From positions 5,084,001 to 5,148,000 of the forward strand of contig NC_079232.1 of NCBI RefSeq assembly GCF_028502605.1: a stretch of 64,000 nucleotides of DNA, read 5' to 3'. The position numbers and the translations under genes are program-made. Positions 22,423-35,300 of the stretch are shown here, piece by piece. Source of the stretch: Trichoderma breve (Eukaryota; Ascomycota; Sordariomycetes; Hypocreales; Hypocreaceae). Numbering within the stretch: position 1 is the stretch's first letter; each line of letters opens with the position of its first letter. Under the pieces are notes generated by a model that had not been told where the DNA came from, did no database searches, and saw only the letters and a program-made list of their open reading frames with translations.

Positions 22423-24625
22423 TCAGCGCAGGGTTATACTATTACAATACTGTCGGGCAGAGAGGTCAACACGTAGCTGGTAGATGCCATTCTGAGCACC
22501 AATGAAGCTAAAGAGGACATTTCGCGTTAGCATCTGTTTTCATACCATAATCATGCAGAGAGAGCTAAATAAGCCATTGATCAAGACTTACAGTACGGTA
22601 CCGTCCTGGCTCCAAGAGAGCCCCGATGTGTTGTCCGGTGAGGGAGGAACCTCAAAGACACCGTGGTCTGGTGCCAGCGTCCCTCGTACGGCGCTCTCCT
22701 CCCAGCGACTGGCCGCCTGAGGTGGAACTGGGCGCTCTTCAGAGGGGCTGGCATCTGCCGAGGGCCGTTCCCGAGCCTGGAGAATCTCCAGAACGGAAAG
22801 ATACGATGAGTCTTGCCTGTCTCGTTGGTCCCGCAGGGCAGCCATCGTCTCGTTGATACGATCGATCCACCGCTGCTCAGCCCGGCCGCCGCCGCCTTGG
22901 CTCGTTTCACGCATAAGCTGGCGGGCATTTCGTACGCGCTCTTGGGCCCGTTCCCGATGGTCTCTGTAGAGATTGAGCAAGTCGTTGGGAGTCTGAACTG
23001 TGCCTTGACGGGCTCGGGTGGTGAAGGAAGATGTTGCCGTGGGTGTGGCTCCGGTTCCTCCTATCCAGCCCGTCGCCGCCCCTGATCCTCGTTCGTCGCC
23101 GGGCTGAGCGTTTGGCCTCTCTCGGCGCCGACGTTCGCTCTGTATGGCTTCAAGAACTCTAGTCTCAGCTGGCGTCAGTGGCTGGTGCAGCATCTGGGCA
23201 CTGAAGAAATTGGCTGCTGAAATAGGAGGGTTCAGGGGCTCCCCCCTCGTCATGCGTGTTTCCAGCAATCGGGGGTCAATGGTCTGCGTGTCAAATATGT
23301 TGATATGCTCATACTCAGACTCTTTGTTGAGATCAATAATCTGCCGAACCATGAAGTTGTGTCTTACGTCGGCGATGCCAACGCGGCCACGATCCTCAGT
23401 CCATGCCAAAAGGTCATACGGTCCCGGGCAGAAAGCCATGTCTCGAATGGCTCCTGGTCCGCTGTTGGGCCGCGAAGACTGGAACGTCGTGATGAGGGGA
23501 TCAACCGTCTCGTCGGTCAACTGCGTCGCGTTGAATATCGAAATGGTACCGTGTTGAGTTCCAATGGCGAGGTAGCCGCCAGACGTAGAAAAGGATGCTG
23601 CAAAACTCCCACGGCTATCCGTCTTGTCATCCTTTTTCTGGCTTTTGAGGAGAATCCTCTGCTTGAGTTCCCACTTGCCCGGGAAGGCTCCAACTCGCTG
23701 GTGGACGTATAGATACGGGTCGTCCAAGATGGCGACCAGGAGTCGGCCATCAGGCGAGATGATGGCCCTGTTGACGAAATCGGGGTAGCGGACAACGTCC
23801 AGAGGTTCGGTCAACTCCTTTTGCTCAAAGTCAACCAGGCTGACAAGCGTCACGGTACGATCATTGTTGGCCAGAACTGCCACGGGTTCCGTATAGGCAC
23901 GGCCGTCAATGGGCAAACCTTGCCCGCTAGGAGGAGGAAACCAGAGGGTGATGCAATTGACTCGCTCCTTAGCAAGCTTCATGCTCTTTGCCGTCACCTT
24001 GGCTGACTGTTGAGCTGCAGCTGTAAGCATATTGAGCGCAGCTTCCTCGGGCGAGGTCGTGGAGCTCTCATTGCCTAGAGAAGGGCCGGCATCAGAATCT
24101 GAGCTAGCAGCTGTGTCCTGAGGGTTCTCGATGGCACGACCTCCTTCTCCCTCAAGTCTTATAGCCACAAACTCGCCCGTCTCGCTTCCGCAGCACAGCC
24201 ATCCATTTTCGGCGACCAGACACCGTGGCGCAAAGGTGAGGTGCTTGATCGTTTCGCAGCTGCGAGCTAGGGTGTTGAGCCGCTGGATCTGACGGCTTCC
24301 AACTCCACCGGGATAAAAGAGGTTGTGTTTGTTTTCGGCACTTATGAGGGACCGCAGCTGCCAATGTCTAGATAGAGATGAAACAATCTGGTTAGCAAGT
24401 GTAGACGGATAATTGCGGCAAGTTGGATAGACATAGCCATGGGTTGACATACTGTGAGCGAACAGGGACCCGGAAGTGCGTTCGTTGGATCCTGGAGATG
24501 AGGCGATCGGAAGTATAATATCTGCATAACCATCCAACATCGACATGATTAGCAACAGCACAGCAACGAAGCTTCGGCAGCACAACAGGGGGAATCGCTC
24601 ACGAGGCATCGTCCTTGCGAGCCAT
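22423..24625 (-). CDS. Crt10-like WD-repeat protein
   Basis: I model four exons, read on the minus strand: 24625-24603, 24521-24453, 24367-22592 and 22507-22423. All phases fit and the product has 650 residues. The spliced N-terminus reads MARKDDASYYTSDRLIS, then RIQRTHFRVPVRSQHWQLRS, which recalls the fungal Crt10 family (transcriptional regulators of ribonucleotide reductase genes). Blocks such as FAPRCLVAENGWLCCGSETG, AIISPDGRLLVAILDDPYLY, GYLAIGTQHGTISIFN and a final LSWSQDGTVLFIGAQNGIYQ look like beta-propeller blades. Residues about 460-600 are charged and helical. Any in-frame start above 24625 reads through both 5' introns and is not used. WD-repeat class is firm; the Crt10 assignment is from memory of the family and less certain. 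Confidence 0.82.
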
Positions 24626-26666
24626 AGTAGCGTCGTCGGCCGGTAGTTCGTCGCTGCAATGAGTTGGGGCTCAATGGCCAAGGGGGTCAGCTGCGTTGCA
24701 GCACCCAAAGGGGGCAGCCAGGCACAGGCTGGAAGCACGTTCGAGTGGTGATAGATGGGATGATGTGGTTGAGTCCCTCGAGAAGCGCCGGAAAGCCGAG
24801 TCAATGCTCCAAGCAAAGGGAATGTCCGGTATTAGAAGTGTGAGGATGCTGATACGAGATGCGAGTTGAAATGGGCGGAGGAGGAGAGGAGGGAGATGGC
24901 GTGAGGAGAAGGTCGTGATGGGATTGGGTTCTGAGGAAGAAGCAAAACAACGGGCTGAGATGGAGGTGGCTTATTCCCAGCACAGTCTGGACGTGCGACC
25001 CGTGGAGTTGCACTTACAGCGGAGTACAGGGTACTTTCAGGCTGCATCGGCGCCTTATCGCCCCCAGCAAGCCCGCTGGAACGGCGCACAGGTACCCTGT
25101 ACCTGAATCAGAGTCCGAGCAACAGCGCTATGGCGGCTCCCCGGATAAGACACAATGGTGAGAGTGGAGTGGGTAGATGACGTCTGTCGGTCGATGATTC
25201 AATGACATGAAGCTTTTCTGATCTGATGAGAAACAGAGTTGCCCTACTAAGCATTTAAACACATTCATACGTACGCCGTAATCGATACGAGTTAGTTACG
25301 AATACTCACTGAATGCTTTTTGATTTTGCCGGAGGATTTGAATTTGCGGTCTGAGGCTGCAAGGTGAGGGTGTGTGCAACAGGCGATGGATGGGTGCAGT
25401 GCATATACTTGATGCAAGTAAACTTGGGGGCATCTATTGGTTTTTGAGTACCCGATCACCACCCAAAACTCCAAGTGATATTGCATCAAAGTGATCAATG
25501 GAACGCTTCGACGCCCTGCATGCATAGACTGGATTCTGGGCCTCTCGAGGATCCCTGCAAAGTATCCAATACCTCAGTTGCTCAGGTAGCAGAGCGTCAA
25601 GCATGCATCGTAGGGAAATTACAGGTCATTATCAAGCAAGTCAGTTGGTAGTACCAAGGACGTTCCACTACCCAGCAGGCAATAAAACGTGCATCAATAG
25701 AGCGTGGCAAGCATCCATCCTGTTTCACGCCACCGGGTGCTATAGTGTTTGCTAATATTCCGTAGAGGGATAGGTGCTACTTGGTGGGTAACACCACCAA
25801 AAGCAAAAGGAGAGATGAAAAGGAAACAAACATTGAGAAAAGAATAAGAAGAAGAAGAAGTTAAAAAGGACATTGATTGGTATTGGGGGTCATCGGATAC
25901 GGCAGCTAGCGGGGTTTGCATTTGATGACAGTTGAGGAGTGTTTTCTCTTCTAATCCAAACCCATTTTGGTGGTTTGGGGCGCTGCTTTGGCTGAACCTT
26001 TTATGCAGCCAAATATTGACACCAAGTCTATGCCGGAGCCTTGTCACCACCATGATGGAAGCTGTCCAAGCTTGTTTGAATCGAATCTGGATACCTTACC
26101 TTCTTCAAGCCAGGAATTACTAGAGTCACAAGACGTTATAGAAGAACATCGGCGTGTAGATGAAACTCCCGCTTTGAGCCGATCGTAGCCTGAGCCATGG
26201 CCAGCACTTACCGATGCTGCTCAGCTTCTCTCGTCCTCCCGCGGTCCGTGATGGCTTTGTAGCCTCCGCTAACACGATTCAGTCCCCACCAGATTCTTGC
26301 AGTGATCCATCCAATTCTCTTTCTGCTAGCAAGCATTCAATATTCTTCTCCGCATGTGCCGCCATCAGTCTGAGTGCATCCCGGACTAACATTTGTTCCG
26401 CCAGTGCCGGTGCGGCGGGTGGGACCGGGATTGCGGGACTGCCTGTTGCCTCTTTCTCTCGGCTTCTATGGCCGACGGTCGCAGCACAGAGCGGTTTTTC
26501 CAAGGCTAGAAGAAAAAAAAAATTCGCTTCTCTCCACCATTTCCCTCTCCAGCTGTCCATCCAGTCTTCTCCATATCTAGACACCTCTTCCCAGATTGCG
26601 TGTCTCTTTTCCCTCTTTTCCTCTTCTTCCCTGTTTATCCATTGTATACCCTCAATTCCATTCGAC
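24626..26666. other. Divergent promoter region, Crt10-like / SSC1
   Basis: About 2 kb separate the two start codons. No coding region is supported. Frames such as 25694-26053 (-) and 26214-26837 (+) have no motifs, and the latter runs into the Hsp70 leader and first intron. I looked for clear heat-shock elements (repeated GAA/TTC blocks) before SSC1 and found none I would call. Confidence 0.5.
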
Positions 26667-28833
26667 ATGTTGGCTGCGCGATTCTCCAGAGCTGTAAGTC
26701 ACACAATGCCGAGGAATCTGCGTCGTCATGAATGCATGCTAACGTGCCTCCGAATAGCTTCCCCGAGCTACTCCCATTGCCGCTCGCTCGGCGGCCTTTG
26801 CCAGAACACCTCTCGTCTCAAAGTTTGCTCGCTATGAGTCAACAGCTGCTGAGGGCGATGGCAAGGTCCAGGGTGCCGTCATTGGTATCGACCTGGGAAC
26901 CACCAACTCTGCCGTCGCCATCATGGAGGGCAAGACACCCCGCATCATTGAAAACTCAGAAGGTTAGTAGCCCTTCCCACTGCCTCGTCGCATCCATCGT
27001 CCAATTTTGCTTACAAGATTCCGTCCAGGTGCCCGTACCACCCCTTCAGTAGTTGCCTTTGCCGAGGATGGCGAGCGACTGGTTGGCGTTGCTGCCAAGC
27101 GACAGGCCGTGGTCAACCCAGAGAACACCCTCTTCGCCACCAAGCGATTGATCGGTCGCAAGTTTAGCGACGCTGAGGTCCAGCGTGACATCAAGGAGGT
27201 CCCCTACAAGATCGTCCAGCACTCCAACGGCGATGCCTGGGTCTCTGCTCGTGACCAGAAGTACTCTCCTTCCCAGATTGGTGGCTTCGTCCTCAACAAG
27301 ATGAAGGAGACCGCCGAGGCCTACCTGTCTAAGCCCGTCAAGAACGCCGTTGTTACCGTTCCCGCTTACTTCAACGATGCTCAGCGTCAGAGCACCAAGG
27401 ACGCCGGTCAGATTGCCGGTCTCAACGTCCTCCGTGTCGTCAACGAGCCTACCGCTGCCGCCCTGGCCTATGGTCTTGAGAAGGAGGCCGACCGCGTTGT
27501 CGCCGTCTACGATCTTGGTGGTGGTACTTTCGATATCTCCATCCTGGAGATCCAGAACGGTGTCTTCGAGGTCAAGTCCACCAACGGTGACACCCACCTT
27601 GGTGGTGAGGATTTCGATATCCACCTGGTCCGCCACATGGTTGGCGAGTTCAAGAAGACCTCTGGTCTCGATCTTTCTGGCGATCGCATGGCTATCCAGC
27701 GTATCCGTGAGGCTGCTGAGAAGGCCAAGATTGAGCTTTCTTCCTCTCTCCAGACCGACATCAACCTGCCCTTCATCACTGCCGATGCTTCCGGCCCCAA
27801 GCACATCAATCTGAAGCTCACCCGCTCTCAGCTTGAGAAGATGGTTGAGCCTCTGATCAACCGAACCATCGAGCCCGTCCGCAAGGCCCTCAAGGATGCT
27901 GGTCTCCAGGCCAAGGACATCCAGGAGGTCATCCTGGTCGGTGGTATGACCCGTATGCCCAAGGTTGCTGAGTCCGTCAAGTCCATCTTCGGTCGCGACC
28001 CCGCCAAGTCCGTCAACCCTGACGAGGCTGTCGCCATGGGTGCTGCTATCCAGGGTGCTGTTCTCTCTGGTGAGGTCAAGGATCTCCTTCTCCTTGACGT
28101 CACCCCCCTGTCTCTCGGTATCGAGACCCTGGGCGGTGTCTTCACCCGTCTGATCAACCGAAACACCACCATTCCCACCAAGAAGTCCCAGGTCTTCTCC
28201 ACTGCCGCCGACTCCCAGACTGCCGTCGAGATCAAGGTCTTCCAGGGTGAGCGTGAGCTCGTCCGTGACAACAAGCTGCTCGGAAACTTCCAGCTTGTTG
28301 GTATCCCCCCTGCTCGCCGTGGTGTCCCTCAGATCGAGGTCACCTTCGACATTGACGCCGATTCCATCGTCCACGTCCACGCCAAGGACAAGTCCACCAA
28401 CATGGACCAGTCCATCACCATTGCTTCCGGATCTGGTCTCTCTGACAACGAGATCCAGCAGATGGTTGAGGACTCCGAGAAGTACGCAGAGTCTGACAAG
28501 GAGCGCAAGTCTGCCATCGAGTCCAGCAACCGCGCCGACAGCGTCCTGAACGACACTGAGCGTGCCCTCGACGAGTACGCCGACAAGCTCGACAAGGCTG
28601 AGGCCGACGGTCTCCGTGAGAAGATTGCCTCTCTCCGCGAGTACGTCTCCAAGATCCAGTCTGGCGACAGCACTGCCACCGCCGCCGAGATCAAGGAGAA
28701 GACCGATGAGCTCCAGGTCGCTTCCCTGAACCTCTTCGACAAGATGCACAAGGCCCGCAGCGAGAACGCCGAGCAGTCCTCCTCCAGCGAGCAGTCTACC
28801 GAGGGCGAGAAGAAGGATGAGAACAAGCCTTAA
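26667..28833 (+). CDS. SSC1: Mitochondrial Hsp70 (Ssc1/mortalin type)
   Basis: This is the matrix Hsp70, the ATP-driven motor of protein import (with Tim44 and Mge1) and a general folding chaperone. Exons are 26667-26693, 26758-26962 and 27029-28833 (678 residues). The first nine codons are split off by an intron. Residues 1-35 form an Arg/Ala-rich presequence. ATPase signatures are [16 protein letters not shown] (from residue 52), [13 protein letters not shown] and [12 protein letters not shown]. The substrate domain starts after [20 protein letters not shown]. The tail is Ser/Glu/Lys-rich and lacks a KDEL or EEVD end, which with the presequence excludes the ER and cytosolic forms. Codon use is strongly C-biased, as in highly expressed genes. 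That bias also produces long stop-free frames on the opposite strand, which are not genes. Confidence 0.97.
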
Positions 28834-29398
28834 GAAGGCCTTGGAGAGAGAAAGCGAAGAGCAAAGCGAACAAAAATTTCATTGAAAAAAAAAAACTCAA
28901 AATACCACTTGTATCAAAACCACATTTACTGTTCGATTATTCCAAAGAAGCGTGGGGCATGGCATAGATCCCTCTTCTTTCTGTATTTATGATGTACTCA
29001 TATCCCGCCTAAGCTGCTACCTATGCAATTGCCTATTTTTTACCAATGTCGTTAATACCTATGGCTGGCGGAACAGGCGTTGGAGCATCAAAAAATTTCT
29101 CTAGGAAGATGTTTTTTCTTCCTTGATTCTATTTTCTTTTCTTGGTTTATGAATGATTGATTGGACGGTCGCAAAGGGATCAAAATGCGCCTTGGGGGTA
29201 TGGACAAAGGGACAAACGAAAAAAAAGAGAAAAGAGACCTTTGGTAGTTAGATGATAATGATTTTCTCCCCTCTTAAAATTTTCATTGAAATTCTCAATT
29301 ACCTTCATGCCTTTGCGGAATTGTGATTCTATCTATACCCATATTTGCGGATTCTGTGGTATAAGTAAATGTTATTGTTGCGTGATGCTTCTTCTATT
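28834..29398. other. Intergenic: 3' region of SSC1
   Basis: This AT-rich sequence, with T-rich stretches, follows the stop codon. No gene is supported. Confidence 0.6.
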
Positions 29399-29851
29399 CT
29401 AAGTCATCCACCCCCAAGATGTATTCAACATGTTGATCCCATGCCAATGGATTGGACCTCTATATACAGTATCATGTCGTTGTGTGGCTATTTCCACCTC
29501 ATTCGCCGGCGAATTGCTATTTCTCCCTGCTGGAAGTAAAGGCTGCTGCAAATCGTCGATGGGACTCTCGTCTCGGACGTTGACCACTCTCTGAAGACGT
29601 TCGCCGGGCCGCACAACAAGATTCTTTAGAAAGGAAGATTGATCTAGAACCATCTCCTGCGCTGGTACAGAGGTATCGTCTCGGTGTTGGAGCCGCTTAT
29701 GATGGTTGGCTGTGTAGAAGATGAAGAGTGTGAGGCAAACGATGATTGATACGCAGAGGAAGATGGCTAGGGCTGGAGGCATGACATCTGCGTTATGAAT
29801 AGGTTTGGGTGAGGGAGGATGATCGAACGGCGATCGGTAGCCTGGAGCCAT
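29399..29851 (-). CDS. Small single-span membrane protein (candidate)
   Basis: A 150-residue frame starts at an ATG and has one strong hydrophobic segment at about 24-47 (MPPALAIFLCVSIIVCLTLF), followed by a positive cluster (HHKRLQHR) that would place the C-terminus in the cytosol. The rest is polar, with no motif I know. There are no close splice signals and no homologue that I recognise. It lies between the convergent SSC1 gene and SRP68. It may be a real small gene or a chance frame; a further exon cannot be excluded. Confidence 0.45.
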   Translation of the reverse strand: MAPGYRSPFDHPPSPKPIHNADVMPPALAIFLCVSIIVCLTLFIFYTANHHKRLQHRDDTSVPAQEMVLDQSSFLKNLVVRPGERLQRVVNVRDESPIDDLQQPLLPAGRNSNSPANEVEIATQRHDTVYRGPIHWHGINMLNTSWGWMT

Positions 29852-30327
29852 GAGTGCTGGTTAAGAAGATGGGATGAGGAGAAAAGCGGCATGTATGAGA
29901 TCACGGTTGGATTTGATTAAAGCTACTTCTTAAGACGAGAATACGATAGAATGGCCATCACAAGTGGGAAGGGATTTTCACCTTCCGCGTGCTTCTCGTG
30001 TTTGCTGTGGGTGCAAAAGGGTTGATTGCCTCATTCTCCCTGAATTACGAGTTTCATTCCAGAGGCGGACCTGTGCTCTCGTCAACGTGACTACCCGCGT
30101 CGTACATCATCAATTTGCAGGGCAAAGGCAAACCATTTGTGAGACAGTGCCCCCTCAGCCATAATATTTGCACTGCTAGCTAAACAAATGGTCACCGGAC
30201 TGCATGTCACCAAGCGTGAAGGAACAGGAGAGAGGTGCGGTCATAAAGAAGAGCCGGGAATCATTAGAAAGAGTATTTTGTTGCTTTAGATTTTAGTGCA
30301 AGATACAACACGTGTGCACCGGCATCA

Positions 30328-32390
30328 TCACCTCCCAAAGCCAAACCAGCCTCTCTTAGTCGTCTGAGCAGGCTGCTCGGGTTCCTGGGCGCCTTCGACG
30401 GCTTGCCCACCCACGGCCACCTGGGGCTCCTTTCCTGGATAGTGAATATAGTTCCACGCAACGTCGAGGAAAATGGGCTTGATAGGGACCACCTCTTCTC
30501 TGGGAGGGAATTCGACTATGTGTTCTAGATCGGCCCCACCGACGGGGTATTCGTACAGCTTCTCGACAAGAGGAACGTTGCTTTCGTACTCGTCGACCTT
30601 GGTTTTCTTCTTCCGCAGGTTGTCGACGTGGACAATGGCGCGGTGGCGCTGCAGCTCGCCATCAATCACCTGTTCCAAGAACTTGACGGAAGCAGGGGAG
30701 ATGTCAAGGCTCAAAGGAGCCTCATCGGAAACAGGCTCTACGTTTGGAAGCTTGGCCACAGCTTTTAAGCTGAACCCGAGAGCGCTATTGATGAGGGCCA
30801 GGGCGTTTGCAGAGTTGCCAATAATGGCATGTGACCGAGCAACTGCGAGGTGCCTGCGTATCCTCGTTAGCTATTGAGCCTAAACCTTCACAACCCCCTT
30901 CCTCTGCAAGATAATGGGCCGAGGGCCGTAGAATGCGGTACTTACTTGAGAGCGATAAAGTAGTTCTCGTAAGCCTCGACGCGGGTAGCAAGTTCCTCGT
31001 CGGCGGCGACTCCAGGGAGCTCTCGGATAGACTCCAAGTTCTGAAGAATTCCATCGTACAGAGCAGCCTTTTCCTTGAGCTTGGCCAGTTTCTTTCCAGT
31101 TGGCAATTCCCTCTCTTTCTTTGCTTCTGCAGACGCTGCGTCTTTCTTCTTACCCCTCCTTCGCAATTCATACTCTTCTGTGGCACCGTCGTGGGGACCT
31201 GTAAGAACCCGGTTCCGGCCGATTCTCCAGCTTATCATCTCGTAGTTGACTGCTGTGCGGGTAATCTGTAGCCGTTGCATTCTAGGATCGCTTTGGCCAA
31301 CGCCATCTCCTTTGAGTTCGTCAATGGCCTGCTTAGTGGCATCGACCGCATCTTGAGTAGATATTAAGATTTCATCATAAGCGGCAGCTACCTCGTGGAG
31401 CCCCTTGTCCTGGGACTTGGCAACTGTCTGCGAAAGCCTCTCTTTGGCCTCACTGACAATTGACCAGTATGTGGCTATTTGAGCATCTTCAATCTGGACC
31501 TGGTGGGATCGCCAAGTCAGCGTCTGGGGGGCAGTTTCGCTACCCGCAATGCCGTCCTTGGACTCTGGGTTTGCCTCGGCCAGAAGAGTGGCATCAATTC
31601 GGTTGATTTCTTGAACCAGAGCGTCGTCTGATCGTGGGAAGGCATTCTTAGCCAGGGTAGCAACTGAGACCGTTCGGGGAGTCTTGAGCTGGTAAGCAGC
31701 AAACCGGATCGACGGCTCGACCGTCTCGGAGAGCAAGTCTTTGAAGATGTCGCTCTTGCTAGCGGTAGCCAATGCGTTGTAGATGATGTAGGTTGTTGCG
31801 TAGCTCCGCAGACAAGGCTCCCAGCTTTGCTTTTCGAATTGCATAGCACCGCGGATGAGCGATGCATATGCCCGAGCCTCGAGAACATCAGTCGTGGTGG
31901 CGCCGGTGACGTCGGTCTGCGATAGGATGCTGACGAAGTGTTCAGCGCTTCGAGCGGCTTTCTCGAGCCGTGAGACAATGTGAGACCGGGCGCGACCAGC
32001 AACTCCCTTCTGATCGTTTGCATGCCCAGCCTTGATGCTCATTGCCTGGGCCCAGGCGCGTTCGCTGGTAAGGAGGAGTAGATGGACATGTCTGGGAGGA
32101 GGCGCAACAGGCTCAAGTTAGCTCAATTGCTGCTTCTTTGGCGGCGGGACACGTTGAACCCATGGAGATGGGAGGCAGAGAGGGCGGATAATATCATACT
32201 CATTGTTTCCCTGGACGTCTTCGGCCGTCACTTGTTCCGGCTTGCGAAACTTGCCTCGATTCTTAGTCACGATGCCTAGCTTCTTGCGCGAGTTGAGCAG
32301 GCGCTTGGACAGCTGGCCATGATAGGTGGAGAAGTCGCCATAGAGCAGAGCTTGGTCTCGGCCCCGGACGACGAAGCTGGTGATGTCCAT
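30328..32390 (-). CDS. SRP68: Signal recognition particle subunit SRP68
   Basis: SRP68 binds 7S RNA with SRP72 and takes part in targeting secretory proteins to the ER. The three exons on the minus strand are 32390-32200, 32091-30946 and 30853-30328, with GTATGA and GTAAGT donors and CTAAC branch sites (620 residues). The start MDITSFVVRGRDQALLYGDF and the nearby SKRLLNSRKKLGI block match the RNA-binding N-terminal region of the family. The middle is a helical TPR-like array. An Arg/Lys-rich segment (ELRRRGKKKDAA) lies in the middle third. The end, TTKRGWFGFGR, is the kind of C-terminal tail seen in fungal SRP68. Another ATG two codons upstream (32396) is possible; I prefer 32390 because the family begins M-D-I. 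Confidence 0.93.
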
Positions 32391-35300
32391 TGTCATTTCA
32401 CTGGCCTTGCTGGAGTCAATGACAATGATGCTCGGTCTCCAATTTGTGCTCTGGCAGTGGCCAGGCTGTTCAGCGACCAGCTAGTGGCTCTTGAGCTGGG
32501 ATTGGCGGGGATGGCGGGGCACTTTTTTTTTCTTTTTGGCCAGAAGCACGAGATATTGCTGGCAAGGCTGGAGGGTTAAAATCCGGGTGGGATGTTGGCT
32601 TACATAATGTTTTGAGCAGTATAAGGTTTGAGCGTTAGTTTGCTTAGCGGTATCTCTGCATAGAGAGTACTCGATGCACAGGCAGTTGCATCGCTTCTTC
32701 ATCCGTATCGGTCAAACAGCATATCCAAAGCTAAATGAAGAAATCATGATATTGAGGCGTCACCTTAACCGATTAGTACAGATGAGTGCGCGATTTGAGA
32801 ACCCGTGCTTGGTGCAACAGCATCCTTCATGCCCTTTCAGCGACTTCACGATGGCTCGAATAGACGGACAATCAGTACGTTACTACATAGTAGAATCTTA
32901 CTATAGTAGATGGATCTCATCAGACAGCAAACAACTGCAATGAGACATGAATGGAGTAGACTGCACATCATTGCCGTTTATCATGTTTAGGTGGAGCCGG
33001 GAATGAAACAGCTCTAAGCTGCTGCTGCTAGGTCAGAATACGACTACGTGCTGCTGAGAATATAGCTCCTGACGCTCAGTTAGTTGTGCTGTTGATGACA
33101 TGTGCAATTTTCACAAGCTGCCAATAAGTGCACGACTCACTGGTGTACGTGGGCGAGGCACACGTGGGTGAGACATCTTCTAAGACATCAAATCCACTCG
33201 AGTCGATGCTGTGGGATTAGCCATCATTAGCACCTGTAGTAGTCGCCCGATGGTTATCGGTGTCTCCCGTTGCACTGGAGGGTTCGATCGATTGCGCAGT
33301 AGCATCCTGTCTAGATCGGGCTCACTGACAACAAAGCAAAGACGCCTCATCTTGACAGATGTATGACAACCGAGATTCATCGATATCGATCAAGACACAC
33401 TACTCCAGCTGATGCATGTGACGACTCTGGCCACGACTGTCTCGCACGCTGATATCGATTCTACGCTGGTAGCCGTGAGTTGTACTTGGTGTGAAGGACG
33501 AGTAAATCAATATTAGTTCTCATTCGAAGCACTAGCGCTTCCTCACCGTGTAAACACGGCTCAAGAGCTTCATCCTGCCGGGGTATCTGCAGCTCCATCG
33601 CCTTCAGCTCGGATGGTCCGAAGCTAACAGCCTTGTGATGGCCCATGTTGCAGCGACCTTTGCTTGCTTTGATGCCGGTAGAAGACGCGGTTGGCCTGAG
33701 TCACGGTTCTATTGGCCACGTCGTGTCTAGCAAGCTTTCTCTCTCACGCTCAATGCAACCAGAATCAGCTCATGATAACGCGTCACTGTCTCTGTTCCCC
33801 TCTCTTCCTCTCTCTGGTTCTTGGCTCTGGGCATACTACTAGTCCCAGCACCTTGCAGTTGTGGCGTATACAAAGCAAGGAAAGGGAGTGCAAGACGTAT
33901 CGCGTACAGTACTTACAAATCAGTACAAAGTACGGAGTATTAGGCCAGGTAGTCGGTCTGCGTGTCTTATCCCTCATGCTCACGAGCGATGGCAATTGGC
34001 AGCAGCATCGGTGGTGGGTGTGGCCGTCATTGTTTGGCGCCAAAGGCCGGTTGCGACTTCGTGTCAGCCATGCATATATGCGGGCACTGCTGGCAGGATC
34101 TGGGTTGATTCGACGAGACGAAAAACGACAGCCAAAACTGACATGATACGGCCCAATGCGCTTGGGTCGGCAATCGTCTGCTCGGGGATTTTGGAGCGCA
34201 TTCAGGGATCACGGACAACAGCCAGCAGGGTGGTGGGTGACACCATGCATTTGGGTGCTGGGCTTCTTGGTCACGTGGCCCAATATGTCCAGGGTTGGCC
34301 CCTCCAGAGGCCCCAGAGCCCCGGAGCTCCAGCGCTCCAGCGCTCCAGATAACCCCCCAGGCCGTCTTTCAGGCCTCTCCAGGACTTCTGGCAGCGTTCT
34401 GGCGGGCTGTTGCGGATGGAGTCGGTGGCAGAGCAATGCGGGCGAGATGCGCCACATACTGAAACGGGGCCTTCGGACTGGGCCAGCGCTTGACGATCCC
34501 TGTCGATGCAAATGTTGTGCGTGCAGCTGACCTTCTTTTTGGCTCGTTGCAGTAGCCGCAAGCGGTTTTTGCGTGCATCTGGCGGTGGTGTGGCACCAGT
34601 CGGTACATCCAAGTGATAAATTGATCTAAAAGCTTGATTGAGGCGCGATGGATGGGAATTGTTAGGAGAAGAATCCTTACATCGGCAGCAGCTGAGTGCC
34701 GGATACGAGTACTGTTACATGTATCAAAGGGTACATACATTGCCGGGATGGAACGTTTCAAGCTTTGGAAAATCCAAAGAATGCATGTACCGCGATTGGT
34801 GACGAGGCTCAGCTGCAAGGGAGGCGGTTCCTCCGAAGAGTTGCGTGTAATACCGATGCCGAGAATTGATTGCCTTGTTTTTCGACAAACTTTTTTTTTC
34901 CCTCTCCGTCTCTCCAATCACATGCATTTTCTTCACCTGGAACGAGTCGCAGCGAAGCATCAAGGATCAATGCTAGAACGATATCAACGATGGGTACAAG
35001 GAAATCAGCTGCCCATGTGACCAAATGCTGTCAGTAAAGGTTTGGAGAGATCCATCTCCAGCTTGTACCTCCCGATGCCCATCCATGTATCTCCCAGTAC
35101 TGCAGAGCCACTTCTAGGCCATCTCGCGCCCCGCCGTCCCAGCTATCGCGTACCGCTCCAGCCACTCAGCATCTGCCAATACATGCCTAGCACCTGGTAC
35201 CCGTACTTGTACATGTACTTCCCACAGCGCTTGGCCCGCTATCCCGCTATAATCTATCCCACTAATTCCCACTACCGCTGTGACCTGCCTGGCGACTCAA

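Noticed and set aside
24626..24816. N-terminal extension of the Crt10-like protein
   Set aside because: Frame reads through two introns with good donors, branch sites and acceptors; the spliced start at 24625 fits the family better.
26214..26837. 207-residue plus-strand frame before SSC1
   Set aside because: It overlaps the Hsp70 leader, start exon and first intron in another frame and has no domain.
27046..28749. 567-residue open frame antisense to SSC1
   Set aside because: It mirrors the coding frame of a highly expressed gene whose C-ending codons rarely give antisense stops. The product is Leu/Gly/Val/Asp repetitive with no domain.
30264..30461. Short minus-strand frame overlapping the SRP68 C-terminus
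   Set aside because: Different frame of the SRP68 last exon; the RGWFGFGR end marks the real frame.
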